Assembly: GCA_900767675.1 (NCBI GenBank)
Contig: CAAFZX010000043.1
Coordinates: 1-64,000 of the forward strand
Origin: an uncultured Collinsella sp.
Lineage (GTDB): Bacteria; Actinomycetota; Coriobacteriia; Coriobacteriales; Coriobacteriaceae
DNA length: 64,000 nucleotides
Direction of reading: 5' to 3'
The notes under the pieces were generated by a model that ran no database searches, was not told the DNA's origin, and saw nothing but the letters and a program-made list of their open reading frames with translations. The position numbers and the translations under genes were made by a program. Shown piece after piece: positions 41,445 to 49,957 of the stretch; position 1 is the first letter of the stretch, and each line of letters opens with the position of its first letter.

Positions 41445-44036
41445 TTGAAGCTCATCATCGCCGAGAAAAACGACGCCGCGCGTCAGATCGCCGAGCGTCT
41501 GTCCACGGGCAAGCCCAAAAAGGACAAGGTGTACAACACCGCCATCTACCGTTTTGAGTGGAAGGGCGAGGAGTGCGTGACGATCGGCCTTGCCGGTCAC
41601 ATCCTTGCGCCCGATTTTTGCGACAGCGTGCTGTTCGATAAAAAGCTGGGCTGGTATTCGGTCACGGAGGACGGCGAGATGCTGCCGGCCGACATGCCCG
41701 ATGGCCTGGCTCGTCCGCCCTACGACACCAAGCGCAAGCCGTTTCTTGCCGACGGTATCTCCATCAAGGGCTGGAAGCTCGAGAGCCTGCCCTATCTCAC
41801 CTGGGCGCCCGTCATTAAGCTGCCGGCAGAGAAAGAGCTCATTCGCTCGCTCAAGAACCTCGCCAAAAAGTCCGACAGCGTCATCATCGCCACTGACTTC
41901 GATCGCGAGGGTGAGCTGATCGGCTCGGACGCCCTCAACAAGGTGCGCGAGGTCGCGCCGGACTTGCCGGTCGCCCGCGCCCAGTATTCTTCGTTTACCA
42001 AGGCCGAGATCACGCAGGCCTTCGATAATCTTGTCTCGCTCGACCAGAATCTGGCCGACGCCGGCGAGAGCCGCCAGCACATCGACCTCATTTGGGGCGC
42101 GGTGCTCACGCGTTACCTGACGCTCGCCAAGTTTGGCGGCTTTGGCAACGTGCGCTCCGCCGGCCGCGTGCAGACGCCGACGCTCGCCCTGGTGGTCGAG
42201 CGCGAACGCGAGCGCATGGCGTTTGTGCCCGAGGACTATTGGCAGATTCGCGGCATGGGTGCCGCGCAGGGTGCTGCCGAGGACGACCGCTTTAAAATTG
42301 CGCACAAGACGGCGCGTTTTACCGATAAAGATGCTGCCGAGACGGCGTACGGCCACGTCGACGGCGCTACGACGGCAACCGTCGCCGCGGTGACCAGGCG
42401 CTCCCGCAAGCAGCAGCCGCCCACGCCGTTCGCGACGACCTCGCTGCAGGCTGCCGCCGCGGCCGAGGGCATCTCGCCTGCGCGTACGATGCGCATCGCC
42501 GAGTCCCTCTACATGGCGGGCCTCATCAGCTATCCGCGTGTCGACAACACCGTGTACCCTGCGACGCTCGATCTGGGCGCCGTGGTGAGCGACCTGGCAA
42601 AGATCAACCCGGCGCTGGCGCCCGTGTGCAAAAAGGTACTCGCCGGCCCCATGAAGCCCACGCGCGGCAAGGTCGAGACCACCGACCACCCGCCCATCTA
42701 CCCCACGGGCGAAGGCGATCCGTCCACGCTCGATGGCGGCCAGCGTAAGCTCTACGACCTCATCGCCCGCCGCTTCCTGGCGACGCTTATGGGTCCCGCG
42801 ACCATCGAGAACACCAAGCTCGAGCTCGACGTGAGCGGCGAGCCGTTCGTGGCCTCGGGCGACGTGCTCGTGACCCCGGGCTTCCGCGAGGCGTACCCGT
42901 ACGGGCTCAAGCGCGACGAGCAGATGCCGCCGCTTGAGCAGGGCGACACGGTCGACGTGTTCGACATTAAGCTTGAGGCCAAGCAGACCGAGCCGCCCGC
43001 GCGCTACAGCCAGGGCAAGCTCGTGCAGGAGATGGAGAAGCGCGGCCTGGGCACCAAGTCCACGCGCGCGAGCATCATCGAGCGCCTGTATGCCGTGCGC
43101 TATCTCAAAAATGATCCCGTTGAGCCGAGCCAGCTGGGTATCGCCATCATCGACGCGCTGTCGCAGTTTGCCCCGCGCATCACGAGCCCCGATATGACCA
43201 GCGAGCTCGACGGCGACATGACCCGCGTGGAGCGCGGCGAGGACACCGAAGAGCATGTCGTGACGCACTCGCGTGCGCTGCTGGCCGGCGTGCTCGACGA
43301 GCTGCTCAAGCATACGCAGGAGCTCGGCGACGCCATCAGCGACGCCGTCACGGCCGATGCGCGCGTGGGCGCCTGCCCCAAGTGCGGCAAGGACCTGGTT
43401 ATGAAGACGAGCGCCAAGACCCGCGGCAGCTTCATTGGCTGCATGGGCTGGCCCGACTGCGACGTGACCTATCCGGTGCCGAGCGGCGTCAAGGTGAGCC
43501 CGCTCGAGGGCGAGGCCGCCGTGTGCCCCGAGTGCGGCGCGCCGCGCATCAAGTGCCAGCCGTTCCGCCAGAAGGCCTTCGAGATCTGCGTGAACCCCAC
43601 GTGCCCCACCAACTACGAGCCTGACCTTAAGGTGGGCGAGTGCAAGGTGTGCGCCGAGGCCGGACGCCATGGCGACCTGATCGCGCACAAGAGCGAGAAG
43701 AGCGGCAAGCGCTTTATCCGCTGCACCAACTACGATGACTGCGGCGTGAGCTATCCGCTACCGGCGCGTGGCAAGCTCGAGGCGACGGGCGAGACCTGTC
43801 CCGAGTGCGGCGCCCCCATCGTGGTGGTCAACACGGCGCGCGGTCCGTGGCGTATCTGCGTCAACATGGACTGCCCGACCAAGGAGAAGAAGCCCGCCCG
43901 CGGCCGCAAGACCACAACCAAGGCGAGCACGGCTAAGAAGACGACGGCGGCCAAGAAGACTGCTGCCAAGAAGACGACGGCCAAGAAGTCGACGGCCAAG
44001 AAATCGACAACCAAAAAGACGGCTGCCGACAAGTAA
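41445..44036 (+). CDS. type IA DNA topoisomerase with zinc ribbons and Lys-rich tail
   Basis: The 863-residue enzyme relaxes negative supercoils. MKLIIAEKNDAARQIAERLS is the TOPRIM start, ATDFDREGELIG holds its acidic metal site, RSAGRVQTPTLALVVERE is the family signature and LISYPRVDN contains the catalytic tyrosine. Three Cys4 zinc ribbons follow (CPKCGK, CPECGAP, CKVC...CTNYDDCG types), then an Ala/Lys/Thr tail of KKT/KKS repeats like an actinobacterial histone-like tail. The N-terminus AEKNDAARQIA is nearer to archaeal-type TopA than to the common bacterial VESPAKA form. The start is TTG at 41445, six bases after AGGAG. Confidence 0.9.
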   Translation: MKLIIAEKNDAARQIAERLSTGKPKKDKVYNTAIYRFEWKGEECVTIGLAGHILAPDFCDSVLFDKKLGWYSVTEDGEMLPADMPDGLARPPYDTKRKPFLADGISIKGWKLESLPYLTWAPVIKLPAEKELIRSLKNLAKKSDSVIIATDFDREGELIGSDALNKVREVAPDLPVARAQYSSFTKAEITQAFDNLVSLDQNLADAGESRQHIDLIWGAVLTRYLTLAKFGGFGNVRSAGRVQTPTLALVVERERERMAFVPEDYWQIRGMGAAQGAAEDDRFKIAHKTARFTDKDAAETAYGHVDGATTATVAAVTRRSRKQQPPTPFATTSLQAAAAAEGISPARTMRIAESLYMAGLISYPRVDNTVYPATLDLGAVVSDLAKINPALAPVCKKVLAGPMKPTRGKVETTDHPPIYPTGEGDPSTLDGGQRKLYDLIARRFLATLMGPATIENTKLELDVSGEPFVASGDVLVTPGFREAYPYGLKRDEQMPPLEQGDTVDVFDIKLEAKQTEPPARYSQGKLVQEMEKRGLGTKSTRASIIERLYAVRYLKNDPVEPSQLGIAIIDALSQFAPRITSPDMTSELDGDMTRVERGEDTEEHVVTHSRALLAGVLDELLKHTQELGDAISDAVTADARVGACPKCGKDLVMKTSAKTRGSFIGCMGWPDCDVTYPVPSGVKVSPLEGEAAVCPECGAPRIKCQPFRQKAFEICVNPTCPTNYEPDLKVGECKVCAEAGRHGDLIAHKSEKSGKRFIRCTNYDDCGVSYPLPARGKLEATGETCPECGAPIVVVNTARGPWRICVNMDCPTKEKKPARGRKTTTKASTAKKTTAAKKTAAKKTTAKKSTAKKSTTKKTAADK

Positions 44037-44069
44037 CCGAGCACATATTCGAGCACATATAGACACGGC

Positions 44070-44107
44070 GGGGCCGGGCGCGCAAATGTAAATGCGAGCC
44101 CGGCCCC
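44070..44107 (+). terminator. terminator-like hairpin after the topoisomerase gene
   Basis: GGGGCCGGGC and GCCCGGCCCC form a perfect 10-bp stem with an 18-base loop, followed by ACTTCT. Confidence 0.65.
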
Positions 44108-44116
44108 ACTTCTAAG

Positions 44117-44179
44117 TTGCGGTGAAATAGGGACTGTTTTTGCTGGCAAAAGGCCTAATTAATCTCTATTTCACCGCAA
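44117..44179. repeat. 63-bp palindromic element, copy 2
   Basis: The arms TTGCGGTGAAATAG and CTATTTCACCGCAA are perfect inverted repeats and match copy 1 at 1176-1238 in sequence and total length; the centre differs. Confidence 0.85.
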
Positions 44180-44199
44180 GTTTTGACCAGTTGTTGTGA

Positions 44200-45183
44200 T
44201 TAGTTCACCTCGACGGGCTTGGCGCCGGGATAGCGGTCCTCAAAGTCCAAACGATACTTGCTGTCATTGGTGCCCGTCACGTTGTCGCGTGTCAGCGGCG
44301 CCACGATTTCGTCCTTATGGTCCGCGGGCTTTGCGTACTTTAGGCTGATCTCCCAGGCGTCGCAGATCGTGTCGATGCGGTGGTCCAGGTCGTCATACAA
44401 GGCAACGATGTCTTTCCAGGAGCTGTAGTTCTTAGAGCTCATGGGGACGTCCAGATCCTCAACGATATCGTAATACTGCTCGATGGTGTCCTCCGTGCGC
44501 TCGGCGACGTCGGCGAGATTTTGGCGGGTGGTGCGATCTTCTTCCAGATAGCTGCCATTGAAGGCCTGCGCGCAGGTACGGACCTGGCTATCGAGATCTT
44601 CGAGCAGATCGTAGTATTCGCTCAGGTGACGGTAGAGGTTTTGCTCGGAGAGGGTCGCTTCGCCGCCATCTTCGTCGTCATCGTCGTCATCGTCGTAAAG
44701 GCTATTGGGGTCGCCGAGGGGCTTAAGGTCATCGGCGTCAACATCGTGGTGCGGCTTGGTAATCTCGGCAGTCGTTTGCGTGGCAGCGTTGTCGAAAGGC
44801 TTGATCACAAAGAAGATGACCAGGGCGATGATGATTGCCACCAGCACAACGATAATGGCGATAAGCAGCTTGGTGCCGCTCTTTTTGGGGGCGGGTGCCT
44901 GTGGCGAAGTGGGCGCGTATGCAGACGCCGGTTGCTGTTGGGTTGAGGTACCCGTGACTGGCATACGCTGTGTCGTTTCGACCGCTGCGGGGGCAGCAGC
45001 GGGGTCGGGGCGATAGGCGAGGGGGTCGTCCGGCTTAGCTTGCGGCGTATCGAGGGAGACGGTCGGCTCAAACGCGGGTTGGCCATTGTCCGCGGCTATC
45101 TGTTCAACGGGTGTACCGCACGAGGTGCAGAACTTGGCATCATCTGCAAGAAGTTTGCCGCACGAGGCGCAATACCGAGACAT
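44200..45183 (-). CDS. zinc-ribbon membrane protein of unknown function
   Basis: The 327-residue protein begins with a zinc ribbon (CASCGKLLADDAKFCTSCGT), has a Pro/Ala/Gln-rich linker, a single transmembrane helix (about residues 105-127, LLIAIIVVLVAIIIALVIFF) and a C-terminal extracytoplasmic domain with a run of acidic residues (YDDDDDDDED) and several helices with Tyr and Asp. The topology is typical of many small Gram-positive envelope proteins whose function is unknown. AAAGGAG supports the start at 45183. It is the only gene on this strand here. Confidence 0.75.
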   Translation of the reverse strand: MSRYCASCGKLLADDAKFCTSCGTPVEQIAADNGQPAFEPTVSLDTPQAKPDDPLAYRPDPAAAPAAVETTQRMPVTGTSTQQQPASAYAPTSPQAPAPKKSGTKLLIAIIVVLVAIIIALVIFFVIKPFDNAATQTTAEITKPHHDVDADDLKPLGDPNSLYDDDDDDDEDGGEATLSEQNLYRHLSEYYDLLEDLDSQVRTCAQAFNGSYLEEDRTTRQNLADVAERTEDTIEQYYDIVEDLDVPMSSKNYSSWKDIVALYDDLDHRIDTICDAWEISLKYAKPADHKDEIVAPLTRDNVTGTNDSKYRLDFEDRYPGAKPVEVN

Positions 45184-45247
45184 TGCCACTCCTTTCGCCA
45201 CATTTCAATGCAATACGACGATTATACCCAGCGCTCAAAAAAGTCGG

Positions 45248-45297
45248 CAGTTAAGGACGTTCCTTTTCGGCCGGCACTTTAGGAACGTCCCTAACTG
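45248..45297. repeat. REP-like palindrome with 16-bp arms
   Basis: CAGTTAAGGACGTTCC and GGAACGTCCCTAACTG pair at 15 of 16 positions around an 18-base loop. The word GGAACGTCCCTAA also occurs at 11023. Confidence 0.8.
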
Positions 45298-45301
45298 TCA
45301 C

Positions 45302-45340
45302 CTAGTCATTTAAGAGCGTCCCCAATGACCCAATGACTAG
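45302..45340. repeat. palindrome containing an inverted 24-bp REP unit
   Basis: CTAGTCATT and AATGACTAG are the ends; within lies GTCATTTAAG-N3-GTCCCCAATGA, the reverse complement of the unit found at 13475, 13516 and 36649. Confidence 0.8.
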
Positions 45341-45347
45341 GTCCGAT

Positions 45348-45376
45348 TTGGGGTGCGCCGGACGCTGGGGTATCAT
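45348..45376 (+). promoter_or_regulatory. candidate promoter of tmk
   Basis: TTGGGG (45348-45353), a 17-base spacer and TATCAT (45371-45376), 52 bases before the tmk ATG. Confidence 0.5.
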
Positions 45377-45428
45377 GGCTTGGTTGATATATCTGCATTT
45401 ACGCGCCTTGTAGGAAGGGGCTGCGCCC

Positions 45429-46112
45429 ATGGCTTTTGAGCCCGCTCAACATAGCTTTATCACGCTCGAGGGCGTCGACGGTGCCGGCAAGTCCACGCAG
45501 GCGCGTCTGCTTGCCCGTGTGCTCGAACTCTCTGGCTACCAGGTTGTGAGCCTGCGTGAGCCGGGCGGCACCGCCATCAGCGAAAAGATTCGCGCGCTGC
45601 TGCTCGACCCCGCCAACACGGCGATGGGAGACACCTGCGAGTTGCTGCTCTACGAGGCGGCGCGCGCCCAGTTGGTGCACGAGGTCATAGCCCCCGCCCT
45701 TGCGGCCGGCAAGGTGGTCCTGTGCGATCGCTTCTACGATTCCACGACCTGCTACCAGGCATTTGCCGACGGCCTCGATCGCCAGATGGTGTGCGATGCC
45801 AACAACCTGGCCGTCGCGGGGACGCACCCGGCGCTCACGCTCGTCTACCACATCACGCCCGAGCAGGCGGCGCTGCGCATGGCCGCCCGTGGTGCGGCAG
45901 ATCGCATGGAGGAAAAGGGCATGGCATTCCAGAAGCGTGTCTACCAGGGCTTTTGCGCAATTGCTGCCGAGGAGCCAAACCGCGTAAAACTCATCGATGC
46001 TACCGCGACCATCGAGGAAGTCTTTGCGAAGACGGTCGAGCAGGTTCGCGCGTACGGTCTCGACATTTCGCAAGACGCCGTCGCCGCCGCACTTGCCCAG
46101 GAGGCCGAGTAA
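45429..46112 (+). CDS. tmk: thymidylate kinase
   Basis: The 227-residue kinase converts dTMP to dTDP for DNA synthesis. FITLEGVDGAGKSTQ holds the P-loop (residues 15-23), LREPGGT the substrate arginine segment, and DRFYDSTTCYQAF the DR(Y/F) motif; the lid follows near residue 150. The length is normal. The gene heads a tmk-holB-ricT operon, an arrangement found in many Gram-positive bacteria. The stop is one base before holB. Confidence 0.95.
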   Translation: MAFEPAQHSFITLEGVDGAGKSTQARLLARVLELSGYQVVSLREPGGTAISEKIRALLLDPANTAMGDTCELLLYEAARAQLVHEVIAPALAAGKVVLCDRFYDSTTCYQAFADGLDRQMVCDANNLAVAGTHPALTLVYHITPEQAALRMAARGAADRMEEKGMAFQKRVYQGFCAIAAEEPNRVKLIDATATIEEVFAKTVEQVRAYGLDISQDAVAAALAQEAE

Positions 46113-46113
46113 C

Positions 46114-47241
46114 ATGGCCCCCGCTCAGACAAGCCTGCTGGCCAAGCTCGACACCCAGCAGCGCGTGCGCGACTTTTTGACCAACGCCGTCGCCAGCGGC
46201 CGCGCATCGCACGCCTACCTGTTTTTGGGCGCTCCCGGCGCCGGCAAGCTCGATGCCGCATGGGCGCTCGCCCAGGCCTTCCTGTGCGAGCAGGATGGCT
46301 GCGGCGCATGCGACAGCTGCGTGCGCGTTGCGCGGCACACGCATCCCGACGTGCACTATTACACGCCCGAGAGCGCCACGGGCTACCTCATTGCCCAGAC
46401 CCGCGAGCTGCTCGACGACGTGCCGTTGGCGCCCATCCGCGCCAAGGCCAAGGTCTACATCATCGACCGCGCCGAGCAGCTGCGCGCCAACACCGCCAAC
46501 GCACTGCTCAAAACACTCGAGGAGCCGCCCGAGGGCGTCATGTTCATCCTGTTGGGCACCTCGGCAGACGTGATGCTGCCCACCATCGTGAGCCGCTGCC
46601 AGTGCGTGCCGTTTCGGCTGGTGTCGCCCGCCGTTGCCGCGCAGGCCGTGAGCCGCGCGACGGGTCAGGATCTCGCGCGTTGTCACATGGCGGTCGCCGT
46701 GGCGGGGAGTCCCACGCGCGGCATCGAGTTCCTTAAGAGTGCCGAGCGCCAGGATGCTCGCCGCCAGATGGTCCGCGCCATCGACTCGCTCATCGCTGCC
46801 GATGAGGCCGATGTGCTCAGTCGCGCCAAGTCGCTCATCGTCGCCGTTAAGGCGCCGCTCGCCGATGTCAAGTCCACGCAGGAAAAGGTGCTCGAGCAAA
46901 ACGCCGACTACCTGTCGCGTGGAGCATTGAAGCAGCTTGAGGACCGCAACAAGCGCGAGCTCAACGCGCGCGAGCGTTCGGGTATCATGGAAGCGCTGGC
47001 GAGTGCGCGGACGCTCATGCGCGACGTGCTGCTGACACTTCAGGACGAGGCGGCCGACGTGGTGAACGAAGACGTGCGCGACACGATCGGTCGGCTTGCC
47101 GCCGCGACGAATGTTGCGGGTGCCACCCGGGCGCTCGAGGCAGTCGCGACCGCCGAGCGCAACATCGCCAGAAACGTTACTCCCCAGCTGGCCATCGAGG
47201 TCATGCTGTTCGATATCAGGAAGGCACTGAAATGCCGTTAG
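46114..47241 (+). CDS. holB: DNA polymerase III subunit delta' (HolB)
   Basis: The 375-residue AAA+ protein is part of the clamp loader. AYLFLGAPGAGKLDAAWALAQ shows a P-loop where the usual Thr/Ser after Lys is Leu, as expected for delta', which does not hydrolyse ATP. The zinc module is Cys58, Cys63, Cys66 and Cys69. YIIDRAEQLRANTANALLKTLEEPP is the Walker-B and arginine-finger region, and SRCQ follows. The start at 46114 has GGAGG upstream; the end overlaps ricT by ten bases. Confidence 0.93.
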   Translation: MAPAQTSLLAKLDTQQRVRDFLTNAVASGRASHAYLFLGAPGAGKLDAAWALAQAFLCEQDGCGACDSCVRVARHTHPDVHYYTPESATGYLIAQTRELLDDVPLAPIRAKAKVYIIDRAEQLRANTANALLKTLEEPPEGVMFILLGTSADVMLPTIVSRCQCVPFRLVSPAVAAQAVSRATGQDLARCHMAVAVAGSPTRGIEFLKSAERQDARRQMVRAIDSLIAADEADVLSRAKSLIVAVKAPLADVKSTQEKVLEQNADYLSRGALKQLEDRNKRELNARERSGIMEALASARTLMRDVLLTLQDEAADVVNEDVRDTIGRLAAATNVAGATRALEAVATAERNIARNVTPQLAIEVMLFDIRKALKCR

Positions 47242-48926
47242 TCGTACCCGTTAAGTTTACCTACGCCTCGCGCGACCTGTGGTTCGACCCGCAGGATCTG
47301 GATATCCTCGAGGCCGATTATGCTATTTGCTCCACCGAACGCGGAACCGAGATCGGCCTGGTTACGGCCGATCCCTTCGAGGTGCCGCAGGACGAGATCG
47401 GCCAGCCGCTCAAGCCTGTGCTGCGCGTGGCGAGCGACATCGACCTGCAGCTTGCCGACGACCTGGCCATCCAAGGCGACGAGGCGATGGTCGATTTCCG
47501 CCGTCTGGTCAAAGAGCTCGACCTCGAGATGAAGCCGGTCGGCGTCGAGTACCTGTTTGGCGGCGAGAAGGCCGTGTTCTACTTTGCGGCCGAGGAGCGC
47601 GTCGATTTCCGTCAGCTCGTCAAGGACCTGTCCTCGACGCTGCACATTCGCGTCGACATGCGCCAGATCGGCGTGCGCGACGAGACCCGCCTGGTGGGCG
47701 GCTATGCCCAATGCGGACAGGAGCTCTGCTGCACGCGCTTTGGCGGACAGTTTGAGCCCGTCTCGATTCGCATGGCAAAAGAGCAGGACCTGCCGCTCAA
47801 CTCGTCCAAGATCAGCGGCGTGTGCGGCCGCCTGATGTGCTGCTTGCGTTATGAGTTCGAGGCGTACAAGGACTTTAAGAGCCGTGCGCCCAAAAAGAAG
47901 ACACTCATCGATACGCCGCTTGGCAAGGCGCGTATTCAGGAATATGACACACCGCGCGAGCAGCTGGTGCTGCGCCTGGAGAACGGCAAAGTTTTTAAGG
48001 TCAACTTGGCCGACATGACCTGCTCTGAAGGCTGCAAGAAGAAGGCTGCCGAGCAGGGCTGCAATTGCCGCCCCGACTGCGTGACGCGCGATGTGCTCGA
48101 GCGCATCGAGTCACCCGAGATGCGCCTGGCGCTCATGGAGCTCGATCGCGAGAACGGCGTCGACGTGGGCGATGGTCTGTCGAGTGCCGACCGTCTGGCC
48201 GGCACGTCGATGCCCAAGCGCCGTCGCCGCGATGCCGAATCCGATGCTCGCTCCGGCCAGGGCCAGGGCGAGGGTCGTGGCCGCGGAAAGGGCCGCGGTA
48301 AGGCCGAGGCGCCCGAGGCCGAGGAGGCGGCCGGTGGCCGTCGCCGCCGCAAGCGCGCGGCGTCTGTCGACAATGGTGAGGCCACGGGCAAGAACGCTTC
48401 TCGCGAGCGCGAGGCTCAGCAGCCCCAGCAGCAAAACCGCGGCGGTGGCATGAATCCCACGCGCCGTCGTCGCCGTCACCTGTCGAGCGAGGAGCGCGAG
48501 GACGCCTTCCGCGCCGCAGCTGCTCGCGAAGCCGGTGCCGCTCCCAAGGGCGCCTCGGCCTCCGATGCGCCTGCCGACAAGGGCGGCAAGCCGCGCGGCG
48601 AGGAGGAGCGCGCGCCGCGTCCGCGCCGCCGCCATTCCTCGGGCACGCAGCAGAAGCCCTCGGTTCCTTCCGTGGCCGATCAGGTTTCGGATGGCGAGGT
48701 CAAGGTCACGCGCCGTCGTCCCGGAGACGGCGGAGGAGCTGCCGCCAAGGCTTCGCGCGGCGGCTCTCGCGACGAGCGCGAGTCGCGTGAGGATCGCGGT
48801 GGCGAGGGCTCGGCCGATCAGGGGCAAAAGCGCCGCCGTCGTCGCCGCTCCCGCAAGCCGCGCCAGGACGGTGGCGAGGGCTCGACCCAAACCTCGTCCG
48901 CACCGCAACCGCCTGCCGGCGAATAG
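47232..48926 (+). CDS. ricT: PSP1/RicT regulatory protein with long basic disordered tail
   Basis: The N-terminal 275 residues are the PSP1 (RicT/YaaT) domain, with conserved GVRDETRLVGGYAQCGQELC, VCGRLMCCLRYE and a Cys-rich stretch (CSEGCKKKAAEQGCNCRPDC). In Bacillus RicT belongs to the Fe-S Y-complex that adapts RNase Y to operon mRNAs. The remaining 290 residues are low complexity, rich in Arg, Ala, Gly and Gln (GQGQGEGRGRGKGRGK), and look disordered and RNA-binding. That tail is far longer than in Bacillus RicT (about 275 residues in total). The gene overlaps holB. Confidence 0.88.
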   Translation: MPLVVPVKFTYASRDLWFDPQDLDILEADYAICSTERGTEIGLVTADPFEVPQDEIGQPLKPVLRVASDIDLQLADDLAIQGDEAMVDFRRLVKELDLEMKPVGVEYLFGGEKAVFYFAAEERVDFRQLVKDLSSTLHIRVDMRQIGVRDETRLVGGYAQCGQELCCTRFGGQFEPVSIRMAKEQDLPLNSSKISGVCGRLMCCLRYEFEAYKDFKSRAPKKKTLIDTPLGKARIQEYDTPREQLVLRLENGKVFKVNLADMTCSEGCKKKAAEQGCNCRPDCVTRDVLERIESPEMRLALMELDRENGVDVGDGLSSADRLAGTSMPKRRRRDAESDARSGQGQGEGRGRGKGRGKAEAPEAEEAAGGRRRRKRAASVDNGEATGKNASREREAQQPQQQNRGGGMNPTRRRRRHLSSEEREDAFRAAAAREAGAAPKGASASDAPADKGGKPRGEEERAPRPRRRHSSGTQQKPSVPSVADQVSDGEVKVTRRRPGDGGGAAAKASRGGSRDERESREDRGGEGSADQGQKRRRRRRSRKPRQDGGEGSTQTSSAPQPPAGE

Positions 48927-48991
48927 CGCCCGTAAGCGGATGTAACCTGCCTGTCCCCAGCGCCTCTGGGTATCATATGGCTCTACACCGA

Positions 48992-49025
48992 CAACCCTCC
49001 CTTCGCCTTCGCGTAGGGAGGGTTG
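48992..49025 (+). promoter_or_regulatory. hairpin overlapping the comF ribosome site
   Basis: CAACCCTCCCT and AGGGAGGGTTG form a perfect 11-bp stem with a 12-base loop. The 3' arm contains the GGGAGGG ribosome site of comF, whose ATG is four bases later; it may also act as a ricT terminator although no T-run follows. Confidence 0.65.
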
Positions 49026-49029
49026 TGTC

Positions 49030-49836
49030 ATGAAGAGACATTTGGACGTATTGACTCGCTTGCAGGGTGCAGGCGTCCTACCGTTTGCGGATGAATTGCT
49101 ACCGCTTGCCGAGCGCGCGACGTACGAGGCACTTGAGGCGTTGTCGCCCACGCGATGCGCCGGTTGCGAGCGTTCCGGTGCACTGATTTGCCAGGATTGT
49201 CTGGCAGCGCTCGCGCTCATCGACCCGTGCCACAGCTGCATCCGATGCGGCGCTCCGTTTGGGGATTTGCTGTGTACCGAGTGCTCGGTCGAGGGCGCGT
49301 CTTCGGCAATGGCCGAGGCGCTCGATCGCTGCCTGGCGTGTGCCGTCTACGCACATCCGCTGCCGCGCATCATCAAGGCGTACAAGGATGCGGGCGAGCG
49401 CCGTCTGGCACCGTATCTGGCGGAGCTACTCTACGACACCGCCTTGCATGCCCAGGTGGCAGTCCCCGATCGTTACGGCAGCGTGCTGTCCGGCGCCGAC
49501 GCGGTGGTATTTGTGCCCGCGACTGCGGCGGCGTTTCGGCGGCGTGGATTCGACCATATGGAAGCAATCGCGCGCTCGTTTTGCGATCTTTCGGGCGTGT
49601 CGTTGCTGGACGCTCTCGTTAAGTACGGCCATGGCGACCAGCGTGAACTCGGTCGCGTCGAGCGCCGGGAACACGCTCGGGGCATGTACGAGACGGTCGA
49701 GGATGTGCGGGGCCGCCGCCTGCTGCTCATCGACGATGTCATTACCACGGGCGCGACCATGGCGGCGGCCTCGGCGGAGCTCAAGCGTGCCGGCGCCGCA
49801 GCAGTCGATGGCCTCGCTATCGCACGCGTTTGGTAG
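49030..49836 (+). CDS. ComF family phosphoribosyltransferase-like protein
   Basis: The 268-residue protein has the ComF layout: an N-terminal zinc finger (CAGCERSGALICQDC and CIRCG...CTEC), a middle strand, and a phosphoribosyltransferase domain with the PRPP motif LLLIDDVITTGATM. In naturally competent bacteria ComFC helps take up single-stranded DNA; in others its role is unclear. The ATG at 49030 follows a ribosome site that is folded into a hairpin. The gene is immediately upstream of the candidate ncRNA. Confidence 0.9.
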   Translation: MKRHLDVLTRLQGAGVLPFADELLPLAERATYEALEALSPTRCAGCERSGALICQDCLAALALIDPCHSCIRCGAPFGDLLCTECSVEGASSAMAEALDRCLACAVYAHPLPRIIKAYKDAGERRLAPYLAELLYDTALHAQVAVPDRYGSVLSGADAVVFVPATAAAFRRRGFDHMEAIARSFCDLSGVSLLDALVKYGHGDQRELGRVERREHARGMYETVEDVRGRRLLLIDDVITTGATMAAASAELKRAGAAAVDGLAIARVW

Positions 49837-49923
49837 GGGTGGTTTTGTGGCAGTGAAGATAGCGCGTGCGGCCCGTCCCGACCTGCGAAATCTGTACTCG
49901 CGATGCGAATGACGTCCCTAACC

Positions 49924-49952
49924 TTAAACTATAGCTTGAACTTAGCTATAAT
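49924..49952 (+). promoter_or_regulatory. strong sigma-70-type promoter of the candidate ncRNA
   Basis: TTAAAC (49924-49929), a 17-base spacer and a perfect TATAAT (49947-49952) in an AT-rich pocket. Transcription would start near 49958-49960. It is the best-matching promoter I saw in the window. Confidence 0.8.
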
Positions 49953-49957
49953 GCGCT

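Noticed and set aside
40701..43688. 995-codon minus-strand frame opposite hypB and the topoisomerase gene
   Set aside because: Spans two well-supported plus-strand genes with clear motifs and lacks a ribosome site; antisense artefact.
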